Assembly (NCBI GenBank): GCA_015680905.1
Contig: CM027378.1
Span: 56,569,501 to 56,633,500 of the forward strand
Direction of reading: 5' to 3'
Source of the DNA: Coptis chinensis
Taxonomy: Eukaryota > Streptophyta > Magnoliopsida > Ranunculales > Ranunculaceae
Length of the DNA stretch: 64,000 nucleotides
Of this stretch, positions 10,561-23,270 are shown in pieces. Made by a program: the position numbers and the translations under genes. A model generated the notes under the pieces. The model was not told the DNA's origin. It saw only the letters and a list, made by a program, of their open reading frames with translations, and did no database searches. Positions within the stretch are counted from its first letter, which is position 1; each line of letters starts with the position of its first letter.

Positions 10561-11968
10561 CCTATCACACAATCATCAGACCTGAAATAGTTCAAGGTAG
10601 AGAAGCAACTTCACCAGTAATCTTTCCAACATATCAAGGAGTATTTTTAACAACCCACAAGGTGAGACCTCTTCGTCCTCCAAACATTCGTCAGATTTGG
10701 GTAAGAAAATCTGATCTCCTCACTCCAAATTGATAATACATTACGTCTTGGGGATCTAACATAAAAAGACCTAAAAATTCGGCATAAATGGTAATATCCT
10801 ACCTTTTTCTCATCCATTTCATTTACTTCTTTATACATTGATGTCAATGCATGCATAAGTAGGGGGAGGGTGTACTTGAGAAATGAATTTCGAAAATTAG
10901 TTTTCAAAAATTAAAATATTTTTTTTTCTATATCAACAGCATGAGAAAAATGAATTTTAATTATGAGTCTGGGATATAGATTCTATACTGTTTAGTGTTG
11001 AGTTTGATAGATAGTTGATATTATTGATTTCATTACCACTTATACTATTTATTATGCTCGGACATAGTTCTTGTTGATAGAATTCTTTATCAAGGCACCA
11101 CCATAGTACTTGGTCAGTTTTGTGTACTTTTGCTAGAAGAGAGATTTAAACCCCTAGTAAACTGGAAGTAGAATTTTTAGACTTAGTCTGTGAGACTTGA
11201 GCTTTATACCCATTTTTTGGAGAGTTCTTACGAGAAAAATCCGAGTCTTAGTGACACAACATCTTTCAGTTCTTTATGTCGTTGTAATATAGTCTCATTA
11301 TTCGTTGATTTGGTTAATCATGAAGTGACATCAACTGGGGAGATAGCTATTAGGTCTTGTAGTCTATTCGAAACAGATTATCATACTGATAAGTCAAGTA
11401 GTGAACCCATTCAGCTTTTATCCCACCTAGTAGGACCATCATATTAAACCCTTTTGAGCCTTACAATAAGCCATTTTCTTCCAAAACCCCTTATCCTTTA
11501 CCCAACTCCAGACAAGGAGTATAGCCAAAATCTTTATCAGCCATACCCATATGTTTCTGAGAATACGAGGGGCACAAGGAGGAAGAAAGACCACAAAAGA
11601 AAGATTACAAAGAAATATCAGAGAGATACAATGAAGACCATCATTTTGTTCAAAGTAAAAGAAGCTAGTGGAAAACAAGCATATCCAGTACTAATCAAGG
11701 ATATACCACTGAGTTAAAAAAAAAAAAAAAAAAAGTTGAACATAATGGATGAAAAAGCTAAGACAAAGGAAGAATTTTCTCTGCAATACAGAATTTGAAG
11801 AAATCTTCCAAAGAAAGAAGCAAAACCCTTAGTGTTTTCAGAAACAACCTTAGAATCCTTTTTACCTTTTCTTCATAAACCAATACCCAAGCCAAGTTAC
11901 AATCCATGACTTATCACTACAGTATGACACAAAGTCTAGAATAGGTGAGAGGATGCTAAAGTGAAGGA
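10561..11968 (+). other. Element D 3' non-coding region, with two small conserved frames
   Basis: No RT or integrase. It contains a GGGGGAGGGTGTAC purine box near 10860 (F: about 40950). Two adjacent small frames, 11190-11447 and 11454-11717, have counterparts in F (40620-40372 and 40378-40100) with shared text such as LVNHEVTS and RRKKDHKRKIT. Most differences between copies change the amino acid, so protein function is doubtful. The region continues after element C at 24907-25489. Confidence 0.6.
11964..11968. repeat. TSD of element C, left copy (AAGGA)
   Basis: AAGGA before the 5' LTR and again at 24907-24911 after the 3' LTR. The uninterrupted homologous site is visible in F (about 39838-39845, minus) and G (about 47136-47145, minus), both reading CTAAAGTGAAG..CCCGACAC. 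Confidence 0.95.
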
Positions 11969-13604
11969 TGATAAGAGCCCAAAACTGTAGTTTTAACCCT
12001 GTAACAGTCATACTTTTAGACCAATTATGTGAGTAATAATTAAGAGTTAACACTGATTACGTGTTTTTATGCATTTCAGGCTTCAAAGTCCATTATGTGC
12101 AGAAATGTGCCACTTTAGCGAGATAAAGGAGCAAAGGTCGGTTACTAAGGAGTTCTGTGATTAAAGGCCAAGATTCAAGAAGACAAAGCCTTTCTAAAAG
12201 CCCGGTCAAAAGCTAAAAAGTCGACGCGGGTAGAAACAACACACAAAGTCAGCAGAACTTCCGAAGGCCGTATCTTTGGACTCAGACCTCGGAATGGGGC
12301 CTACCTTATGTCAAAACGACCGGCTCGGAAAGAGCTTTCCAATGGTCTAAGCCTTGATCCAATTAGAGGAGCAAAAGTGGACGAAAAGTCTGTTGAAGCC
12401 AACTGCAGATGAAGAGGCCTTTTTGGACTGAAAGAATTGGGTTTTGGGCCTGATTCTCTGGCCCAAAACATGGCTCCAAGCCCATGCATGATTTTTGGAT
12501 CTGAGAGCATAAAAACAAGAGCTTGACTCTTTGTTAATGGTAGCTAGTTAGACCTAAAACTATAGATAATTCTAGATCTAGATTTAATTGTTTTTAATTT
12601 AGTTTAGCTTCAATTCAATTATTGTTTTAGATTAAACTCTTAGAATCATTATTCTTAATTAGTTTGATTAATAAAATAGCTAGTTTATCAATTTCGATTC
12701 TTGTCATTTACAATTGTTTAGATCTAAATTCCCTTATTACATAGATAGCTAGACCTAGATTAGTTAGATTATTAATTTAGTATTTGAATCATTGTTTTAT
12801 TATTCATTAGATTAATAAAATAGTTTTCTCCATAATCTAGTTTCATTTCCATTGATTGTTTAGTTTCAATTCGTAGTTTCAATTATTTGTCAGTATCAGT
12901 TGAATTCAATTATTGCATGAGTAGTTTTGAATTGAGTTTAAACAAGTAAGTTCAAATCTTTATATCATGTCTTGTTTGAATTCCATTGGGAATGATAGCG
13001 TGATAATTCTCGGCTAAACCTCCATTTGAGGGGGTTGAGAAGCCTTGATGAAAGCTTGATCCCGATTATCGTTGAGTCGTCGTAATTTCCTTTCCACTCT
13101 AGAAATGATTAGTTCACCATGAGAATGGGTGTAATCGTTCACATGTTAGTTATGAATTGGTAGAAATGACATGTGTAATTAGGGATTAGGAGTAACCAGA
13201 TTGTTCTGCAAAGCAGTTCAATTCAGATTACGACGATTCGTCGTTAGTAGGATTAAGTCGAGTTAAGGTGGAATCAATCCCCCTCAATTCCTTATCATAT
13301 AATCGACGTAGCATTCCCATAGTTGTTCTAATAGTCGACTAGTTGCATCTTGTGGGTAGTTGCATCGTAGTCTAGTTGCCATTTCGTAAATCTCTCATTA
13401 GACTTTGGTTAAGAGTAATTATACGTAGAGAGCACAGCATGCGGAAGGACTAGGAGTGGAACGAATCATCTACTCCACTATATCTCATAGGATTGAGAGT
13501 AGAAATCTTTGATAAATCTTAGGCACATAAGATAGTTTTAGTTTACTTACGTTTTGAGTTTCGTCGTTCATTTCGTAGGTAAACTAACATTTTATGTTTT
13601 ATCA
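11969..13604 (+). repeat. Element C 5' LTR
   Basis: Starts TGATAAGAGCCC, ends TTTTATCA, 1636 bp, same length as the 3' copy. The TATA position reads CATAAAAA here and TATAAAAA in the 3' LTR. Confidence 0.95.
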
Positions 13605-13606
13605 AA

Positions 13607-13620
13607 TGGCGCCGCTGCCA
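13607..13620 (+). promoter_or_regulatory. Primer-binding site of element C
   Basis: TGGCGCCGCTGCCA two bases after the LTR. It pairs with the 3' end of plant tRNA-Asp except one position. Confidence 0.85.
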
Positions 13621-14122
13621 TCTTAGTTTCACTTTCGCATTGTTTTCGTAGTATAAGTACTCTTCTTAAAGTCCCATTAAACCCACCCACCCTTGTTTGA
13701 TTCATATTGTGGTTGTTCGTTTCAGCATTGAAAACTTCCGAGAAAAATTTGCCTGAGAGCGCTGCGCGCAAAAGGAGCGACTGCCAAGTTCAAGTTCTTG
13801 AAGGGAAATTTCGACCAGCAAACAACTCAAACACTTGAACCCACCGAAGTGCGACCCGTGCCCAAAGTGAGCACCACTACTCGAGCTGAATTTTACCGGA
13901 TTTCCACAAGTTTGATTCGAACTTTGATTTTTCAAGTTTTTCGTTTCTAACTAGTTATATACACACAACACGCCAGAAACAAGACGTTATTCATAAGCGC
14001 AGCAAGGGCGCTTGTCGGTATTCCTTTCTTCCACACCTCGCGATCTCCTGTTAGAGGTTTATACTAGTATATCGATTGTTTGGAGTGTTGACGTAATTAG
14101 CTAAGTTTGGTCTTAGCCTTGT
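13621..14122 (+). other. Element C 5' leader
   Basis: About 500 bases between primer site and first gag Met. No gene seen. A weak open frame on the opposite strand (13935-13702) shows no domain. Confidence 0.6.
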
Positions 14123-15807
14123 ATGAGATTAAGATCTGGTCGAACAAAAACACCGAGCATAATTACACAGCAACATCAACAAGCACGCCTATCTAGTATA
14201 CCACTCATTGTACCTCTAGCTACTATTCCACATACTCTACCTGACACAATGCCCGACGAAGGAGAGACTCCTCTCTCATACTTTTATAAAGCCTTGAGCG
14301 ATAGTCCCAAATCTTGCATCGTTCTAGCAGACCCAGTGGGGGATTTCCGAATCCCCCCAAATATTTTTAATTTGTTACCCGTTTTTCATGGTTTAGACCA
14401 TGAAAAACCTTATCAACACATGCGTAGGATTGAACAAGTCCTTACAACATTCCATCATCCTACGGTTGGTGCGGAACAAATTAAACTAAGGGTATTCCCT
14501 TTCACCTTAGCGGATAAAAGGCGTCTTGGTTAACTCGCCCAAACGCCTAATTTCAATGGACTCGTGGGCTAAACTTGTTCACCAAGTTTATGGAACATTT
14601 TTACCCACCCCTAAAGACGGATGAGATGCTTTCCAAGATTCATTTATTTCGACAAAATCCTCATGAATCATTTTCAGAGGCTTGGAATCGTTTCACTGAT
14701 CTCCTTATAGAGTGTCCACATCATAACTTAGCGAAAGACACGTTAGTTCGTGCCTTTTTCAAAGGACTTCTACACCACCATAAAGAAGTCCTTGACATAA
14801 TGAATGGGGGTAGTTTCTTAAGTAAAGGAGCCTCGGAGGCTTATAAATTTTTAGAGGATCAAACTAAGCGAAATAACAACTGGGGGGGTAGTGACAATAT
14901 CCACCGCTCCGCTAGTTCTTATAATACAGTTAAGGCCGTTGGTATGTTTGAAATTAAACACGATCCCGAGCTTAAAACTTTAATCGAATCACTCACTAAA
15001 AAGGTAGAGGCCATCTCTGTTCAACAAAAGCCTATCCCCATCATGAATGTAAATTCAAATCTATGTAGTTTCTGTTGGAGCCCTGAGCATCCCGACTTCC
15101 ACTGTCCTATAGCCTATGAACAGGCTTGTTCCATTAATAGTGAACCTAATGCCCCTTAGAGACAAAATCCCAACTTCGGTTGGAGAAATAACCAACACGT
15201 CACACCTTCAGGGTACAATAATCAATATGTTAGGCCATCGAACAGTTTTATCCAAGCTCCACCACGACAAGGACAGGGTCAGGGTAATTTTAATAATTAC
15301 AACAACCAAGTGCAACCTCGACAAGGTCAAGTACAAGGTCAAGGTAGTTATAATAATTATAATGCTAATAGAGGTATCGTCCCGGTAAATAATAACTATC
15401 AAAATCCGCCCATAAATAATTCACGCAAGATAGTTCTAGTCACACCACCCGTGACTACTACACCCACACAATCGGATCGTCTTGACACCTTCATACAAGT
15501 GAGCCAAAAAATTTTCCAAACCATGGCTCAATCTAACCAACAGCTTCTACAATCCGTTAATAATTTAAGCCAACAGTTGGCCCAAGATAAAGCCCAACCC
15601 AAAGGTGTGTTTCTAGGTCACGCAATACCTAATCCTAAAACAACAAACACAGCCTTTGAGGTAACCGATAATACTAGTAATGAATATGAAAATGTAGGTG
15701 AGCTAAAGGCCATCACCACTCTCCGCTTCGGCAGAGTGGTTGATAACAAAGTAACTATGCCTATAGTTACCCCACCAAGAGTCTCCCTACACCTGCTATT
15801 TTACTAG
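14123..15807 (+). pseudogene. Element C gag (fossil)
   Basis: Starts MRLRSGRTKTPS, typical of Athila-like gag N-termini. It contains LLPVFHGLDHEKPYQHMRRIE, then the gag core in 14575-15159 (FMEHFYPPLKTDEML, CPHHNLAKDTLVRAFFKGL), CCHC knuckle CSFCWSPEHPDFHC and a Gln/Asn-rich tail to about 15800. Element A carries the same order. Broken. Confidence 0.85.
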
Positions 15808-15849
15808 ATACCCAAATAGAAAACCGAAGAACCTACCAATCGTAGAGGT

Positions 15850-17210
15850 ACCGGTTACAACACAACCTAAGAAACGAAAAGCCAAGGTTAAACATCCGGT
15901 GATACCATTGCTAAATATAGACAGAAACCACCGTTTCCACAAAAATTAGCCATGTTAACTAGGGATACTAATTATGAGGAGATTAGGGACGTTTTCAAGA
16001 ATCTAACTATAAACCTTTCCTTCCTCGAAGCTATTGAAAAGCTACCACACCATGCTAAGCTTCTTAAGGAGTTGTGTACTACTAGGCGTAAGACCAATAT
16101 ACCAAAAGACGCCTTTTTAACAGAACAATTCCCAACTCTATCTGAACATAATGGAATTGTTAAGTACAAGGACCCCGGTCATCCTATCTGATAATGCACC
16201 TTAGGAGATTCTTATACTGACGACGGCGTTATTAGACACGGGGGCTAGTGTTAACTTACTCCCGCTTTTATTTGTATAGACAAATAGGTCTAGGCGATAT
16301 GCAACCCACTAAAATGACGTTGCAATTAGCTGATCGATCTATTAAGTATCCTAAGGGTGTGGTTGAAAATGTCTTTGGTAAAAATTCAGGATTTCTACTA
16401 TCCGGCTGATTTTGTCATCCTCAATACTGACGTAAAGCTAACGACTCTGTCCCAATCATCTTAGGGCGTCCTTTCCTGACAACTGCCAATGCGCTTATTA
16501 ATTGCACGATGGTTCAATGTCCATGTCTTTTGGCCATCTTCTTTGTTTAAAGTAAATGTTTTAAAACAAAGACACATTTACCCGATTCGTCTATGGATGG
16601 AGAGGTTAGCATGATCGAGAGCTTCGCTCCAGATTATTTCAACAACACGTTCCCTGATAATCATATGCCCAAATTTCATTCCTTTGGAAGTTCAGACTCC
16701 AACATTTTCATACCTACACTAGTCGATACACATATTATGGATGAGGACGAGATAGATGACTTTCTCAAAGATATAGTGGACTACCATAGTAATGTGGATA
16801 TGACCAATCTAGATGAGGAATTCAAGGAGTTTCTTAGAGCAGGTGATGATTCACCCTATCAAGAACTACTTTGTACAACATCCACCTCGACTCCCCTCCT
16901 TCCACCCTTTCAAAGGAATCTCGAGTTTGCACTCGATCCTTTTGTTTCTTCTGTGCTTCATAATTTTTTAAATCCACCTAGTAAACAAATACTTCAGAAG
17001 AACCAAGCATTTGACACCTTCATTTTTAGACTTGAAACAGTCCCTACCTACACCATGAATGAGTTTTGTGCTAAACCCACATCCTCATTGTTTACATGCT
17101 TTCCTTCTACAACTTATCCATATCCACCATTTTTTACACAACCATTCATTTTTCCACACTTATTCACTAGAACACCCTCTCGTTCATAAATGAAAAAGAA
17201 GGTGCATGCT
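15850..17210 (+). pseudogene. Element C retropepsin region (fossil)
   Basis: A linker with the block IPKDAFLTEQ (15952-16191) precedes LLDTGASVNLLP near 16228-16263, here the classical DTGA active site. LADRSIKYPKGVVEN-like and ALIN blocks follow. The frame 16593-17189 holds the conserved downstream part with VPTYTMNEFCAKPT. Broken. Confidence 0.8.
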
Positions 17211-18466
<1,256 letters not shown>

Positions 18467-19714
18467 GTGCCACCACCGCGCCACCACCACTGTTTGTTTC
18501 ATTCGGTCGACTCAAATTCCAACACCACATCCCATTTAAACCCCCACTACATTCCAAACACTCCAATGGCTCAACAATGTCGAATTTTGCCGGAGCAAGC
18601 ATTTACTGGTGACCACTTCGCGCCGTTTTATGGTGACGAAATGATTAGTAGAGACTGGAATAGCTTGTGGTACTCGACCGAAGCCTTTTACCACGAAGAC
18701 TTAGTCAGACGGTTTTACAACACGAGGGAGTTAGAGGGCAGTAGAATTTTTGTTATGGTGGCGAAGAGGAGGAAGGAAGTAACTACTGGGTTGTTGGCTG
18801 AGATTCTAGGCATTCCACCTAGAATCCATTTGGATGTCACGTTACAGGAGTCCCAATATAATGGAGTAGAGCCGTTAATGAACGTGATAGCTACCGAAGG
18901 GAACTACAATGCGAGCTCGCATTGTGTTCGCCAGGCATCCCTTAGAACCAACCAGCTGGCTGCAGCTCAGTGGATTGGTCGGAATGTCCTAGGAAAGGAG
19001 AAAGTCAGCGACATCAGTCTGAACTGCCTCCACATTTTATGGATACTCCAGGAGCAGAAGTACGAGTTCTGTATCTTGGAGTTTATGCTTAACATGATTA
19101 GGGGAGTAGGGAAGTCTGTTGCACCTCTCCCTGTGTTGATAACCAAGATCATGCTGAAGTTGAGAGCAGCTCCGGCGTCTGATAGGATTTACCTCACCCT
19201 GCACCGAAATCCTCGTATCTATAAGGATTGTGTCCAACGAGTTTGGAGGTTGCCTGAGGATAGGGAAGAGGATGAGGAGGATGGCGGAAATGAGAATGCC
19301 TCAGAGGATGAGGAGGACTTGACTTGTTTTGATGTTGATGCCTTGGAAAGGTGTTGATCAGATGCAGAACGCATGGTCGTAATTCATCGTGGCATACGTT
19401 CACTCAACACTATCTGCGAAGACCTCCAGACTCGACAGGCTACTATCTATCATAACTTCGAGATCCGATCCCAGCGGGAGGATGAGCGGTGGGAACAGAT
19501 GAGGACTGAGCTAGAAGCTCAGCGCCAGTTCCGGGCCGACATGCTTGCACGATTCCCACCTCACGAGGATTCTCCTTCTGAGGACACACCATCGAGGCAC
19601 GAGCGTCGTCGCCGAAAGACGAATGGTGCTGGCCCATCGGGAGCTCAGGAGCCATCTCTTGAGCGTGTGCCCTCTGCTACCAGTACCGAAGTGGTTAGGG
19701 ATAGTATAGTTTGA
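18467..19714 (+). CDS. ORF-a of element C: putative plant transposon protein domain
   Basis: Frames 18467-19357 (296 aa) and 19373-19714. The domain blocks are WYSTEAFYHEDLVRRFYNT, a GSRIFVMVAKRRKEVT segment, LLAEILGIPP and, towards the end, LITKIMLKLRAAP. These match the putative plant transposon protein domain found at the env position of Athila-like retroelements. The C-terminus is acidic (EEDEEDGG), then Arg/Glu/Gln-rich. A likely functional start is the Met at about 18566 (MAQQCRILPEQ), since the upstream part is His/Pro-rich. Role unknown. It is distantly related to ORF-b in the same element. Confidence 0.65.
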
Positions 19715-20465
19715 TGTTTTTTATTTGTAGTTTTATTATTGTTAGTTATTTTAATGTAAGGTTTAATTCCGTAATTTGGATTTTGTAGTAAAAGGGCATT
19801 TAATGCCAATTTTAATATAATGTCATTATTTTTATTGTGCGTGATTGTTTAATATTGATCCCACTTTCCCAAATTGTTTGGGAGTGGTGTTATCTATTCC
19901 AGCATGATTTTTATATGAGCCTTGTTTTAGAAGTTATTGCGGAGTCAAAGTGAGAATATGGCCGATTAGGCATATCTATGAATAAGTATCATGGTAGGAT
20001 GAAATCTCGATAAAATAGGTAGATTCTATCCTAAATTCAACCTAAAAGATACTAGGTTTGTTTTAGAATCAAGAAAATGAGTTGTTTCCGTTTCCGGGTT
20101 TGGAAATTTTAGTATTTCGAACTAGTGAAAAAACTTTTGGCAACTTCCTGATCCGTTTTAGCAACTTAAAACCTATATAAACTTCATTCATTCTACACTC
20201 ACAACCCACACTACACGTAACTTCCATCACTCACCTTTCACTCCCACGTTTCCCACGTTTCGTCTCATTTTTCGATCTTCAAGACACCTCGAGCGCTTTT
20301 CTGCGCTCTTTGCAGGATGCTTTTCGCGCCCTACATTTTTGTCGGAATTTTTGTACAGAGCGCACTTTCGCTTCAAGGTGAGCGCAACTTCAGGCTCAAA
20401 CACTGGAATTCAAAATCATCGAGCGCTTTTCAGCTTCAAGGAGGCGACTTTCGGCATACGACTTC
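19715..20465 (+). other. Element C interval between ORF-a and ORF-b
   Basis: AT-rich, no gene recognised. Short overlapping frames at 20317-20544 lack domains. CGAGCGCTTTTC occurs at 20289 and again at 20419, a small direct repeat. Confidence 0.5.
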
Positions 20466-21470
20466 GTGGACCAGAAAAATTCCAGTTTTCTGCGGGTTGT
20501 TGCCAAGTCATTCGCACCTATTCCAGAGTGTAATTTTGAGATGACATCTCCTATATTGATACCAGAACAGTCTTTCAAAGATTTGTTCCAAAGCACTACT
20601 TATGGTGCTTGGTTTCGCGAGGCGATCACATACGTTGGCTGGGAACCGCTTATGGTAAGACCCAATGCACTTTATTCTCCAACACTAGCATCTTATTTTT
20701 ACGATAACTGCATTTTCTTTGAGAGACCAGATGGAGAACAAGTGTTCTCCATCAACATTGATGATGAACCAATGGAAATTACCAGGTTCTTGCTAGCATT
20801 TGTTCTTGGACTTGCTATGCCCGCTGAAATACAAGACCCATGGTGCTATTGGGTAGATAATATGTATGTCTACACTTATGAGTTTTTGCATGAGTCGTAT
20901 GGGGCAGGCATTTTCCGTATCGAGGACCAAGGGGACTATAACGTCGCCTTTGGTAGCCTGTCTATGAGCATAGGAACTGTTATGTTTTAGATCATACTAA
21001 ACATTTTAGGGGAATGGCATTTTTCTTCTGTGAATGATGCCACTTGCAGCGTCTTCCTTGCTTTAGCCACGGGACGTATGTGCCATGACCTTCCCAGAAT
21101 CTTGATGTCTAGTTTAGCACGAGCCCATAGCATGAGGCATAAGTACCTTCTTATGTCTGTTCTAATTTCTCGTATTATGCTATGATTCTTTCCTATTTTT
21201 TGTACACGTTTCACGGATTGGATTACGGTCGACACTGTGTGACCCACCAATAGTATTATTCGATCTTTCCGTGCAATGACTTGGCAAGGGTGGAGGATAC
21301 AACCTCATCAGGTTGCACCATACACCCCGTCAGACCAAGTGGCGCTTAATAGATTAGCAATAATAGATGATAAATGGCGGGAAGCCTGGCAAATTATCAT
21401 GGCATGGTAGGACGCGAAGGAACCTCACTTCTTTATAGAAGAAGAGGATGAGGAGGATGATGAATAAAGC
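20466..21470 (+). pseudogene. ORF-b of element C: second, diverged plant-transposon-protein-like ORF
   Basis: Frame 20466-20990 plus homologous sequence to about 21470. It carries the YSPTLASYFYDN, GEQVFSINIDDEPME and FLLAFVLGL blocks, parallel to FYHEDLVRRFYNT / LLAEILGIP of ORF-a, and further on RILMSSLARAHSM and ISRIM. Element E retains a copy (4756-5640). Ends in an acidic EEEDEEDDE tail. Broken; role unknown. Confidence 0.6.
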
Positions 21471-23095
21471 GGGAGATAAGGTAAGTTTTAATTCTAGTTA
21501 GTGTCTGCTTATGTCCCAAGCAATTTGATTCTTGTCAACCCCATAATGGGTGGAACTTTTATAGAGTTGCGTCAGTTTTTATTTCCTATATTAGTACGTT
21601 CTAACCTTGTTTTGCAGATGTTCCTGAATTTCACGCGCTTCAATGGTATTCTTCCTACCCTCTTTATTTAAATGCTTTGAGGACAAAGCATGATTCTTGT
21701 TTGGGGGCATAGAAACACGTGTAATTAAGGCATCTGTTAGGATATAGATAGGTATAATATGCATTTGTTTTCTAGTTAAAATTTCAAAAATTCAAAAATA
21801 TAAATAAATAAGTTCATGCTATACACTTAGGAATATTGGTATTGTTTTCCTTCTCTATGCTCTTAATAATCTAGAAGTCTCACGTAGCTTTTGCATTAGA
21901 ATAATTTTTAGAAACTTAGGTTAATATGTAGGTAATAATCTTTGCATCTATCTATAAATATATTACATGAGTATCTATGATTGTTAGCAGTAAGTTTCTG
22001 AAATCTAGGCTAGAGTACTTATTCTTCAAATCCTGTGAGAATATAGCCTAAAGCCTTATATGAGCGAAACATTTGAGAAATGACACAAGGGAGAAGTAAA
22101 ATCCGGATAGAGAAATCACATGTCCACTTGCTTGATCACTATGCCATATCCTAAGCGAGAATTTAGGCCCTCTTTGGATCGATATAGCCAGAAATTCAAA
22201 CCTATGAATTATTTTCCGCTAGTCACCCCTCTGATGCTCTTCTTTAGCCTTTCATAAACCACAAATCCTTTACCCTGTTACAAAAACAAAATAAAAAAAA
22301 TCAGCCTACCCAATCTAGATAAGTCTGAGAATAGAATGAGGAAGAAAGAAGAAGAGAAAAAACCTGTATAAACAAAAGTTAGTTAATTGCTTCAGAAAAT
22401 AAGAAAAGAAGTTTCCATCTAAAGAAAAGAAAAATAGAAATAGAAATAAAATAAAAACTCCAAAAAATAGAATAAAAGGAGTCAAAAGCCAAAGAAAAAG
22501 AAAAAAATATGGCTAAGGATGGAACAAAGTGTAGAAGCAAAAGTAAATAACAAGGTTTTCTCTAGTTACATAATATGAAGATTCTATTATCTCAGACTTG
22601 TCCTTTTTGAATATCCATTTCCTTCTTTCTTAAACCATCTCTTAATCCCCGCAACACCTAATAAAGACCTCTAGCTCAATTAGGAATAGGTTAGTGTGAT
22701 AATAAGTGGCAGATGTGTTTGATCGACTCCGGCTTCCTTGTTGTCATTGAGATTATAAGGTAAAGTGTGCCCACTGCACACTGGAGTAGCGAAACTTGAG
22801 TGGAAAAAATCAGAGTGTTGTATCTTGACTATTATTGTGAGAACCTACTTAAGGACGCTATCCCGAGTTTCAGAAACGAACCTGCTAGGCATTTCATAGT
22901 ATTACTCATTGTATATATGTTTATTGTAGATGATTGATTATTATGCATATATTAGCTTAGGTTTAGACTTGATTACTCTATATGCATTGCTAGTGAGAGG
23001 TATAGTTAATTTAGAGCATGAATAAGGAAACAATAGTTTTATTTCTTAGTCGTTGTAATATAGATGAAGTTTGTGAGTACCTTCACTGGAAAACT
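21471..23095 (+). other. Element C 3' non-coding region
   Basis: Aligned with E 25495-27194. An internal TTTGAGGACAAAGCATG followed by GTTTGGGGG box (21667-21706) mirrors the TTGAGGACAAGC plus GTTTGGGGG at the true PPT (23235-23270). A-rich stretches near 22280-22510. No gene. Confidence 0.65.
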
Positions 23096-23170
23096 CTCAC
23101 GAGGCTATAACTCGTCCACTAGGGAATTCCTAGTGGTTTAAGGCCTTGTTGCATATGGTCAATGCAATCG
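23096..23170 (+). ncRNA. Three-hairpin conserved element (copy in C)
   Basis: Hairpin 1: ACGAG 23099-23103, loop GCTATAA, CTCGT 23111-23115. Hairpin 2: CCACTAGG 23116-23123, loop GAATT, CCTAGTGG 23129-23136. Hairpin 3: TTGCAT 23149-23154, loop ATGGTCA, ATGCAA 23162-23167. It lies 101 bases before the 3' LTR. Four other copies in the window (E, D, F, G) keep the same three-stem layout. Transcription is inferred, since it lies within the element's RNA. Function unknown. Confidence 0.6.
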
Positions 23171-23256
23171 CACTTGGCGAAACGAGAGTAGTTAGAACTC
23201 CATTTTTGGTCACTTATTCTAATTTCTCATATTTGCTTGAGGACAAGCAAAATGCT

Positions 23257-23270
23257 GTTTGGGGGTGGTT
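23257..23270 (+). promoter_or_regulatory. Polypurine tract of element C
   Basis: GTTTGGGGGTGGTT directly before the 3' LTR, preceded by TTGAGGACAAGC as commonly seen at ends of Athila-like elements. Confidence 0.8.

Noticed and set aside
19037-19403. Minus-strand open frames across ORF-a
   Set aside because: Shadows of the plus-strand frame; no domain and no supporting copy.
23096-23170. The three-hairpin block as a tRNA or tRNA-like gene
   Set aside because: No acceptor stem, no T-loop GGTTCRA and no clear A/B box; the loops do not fit a cloverleaf.
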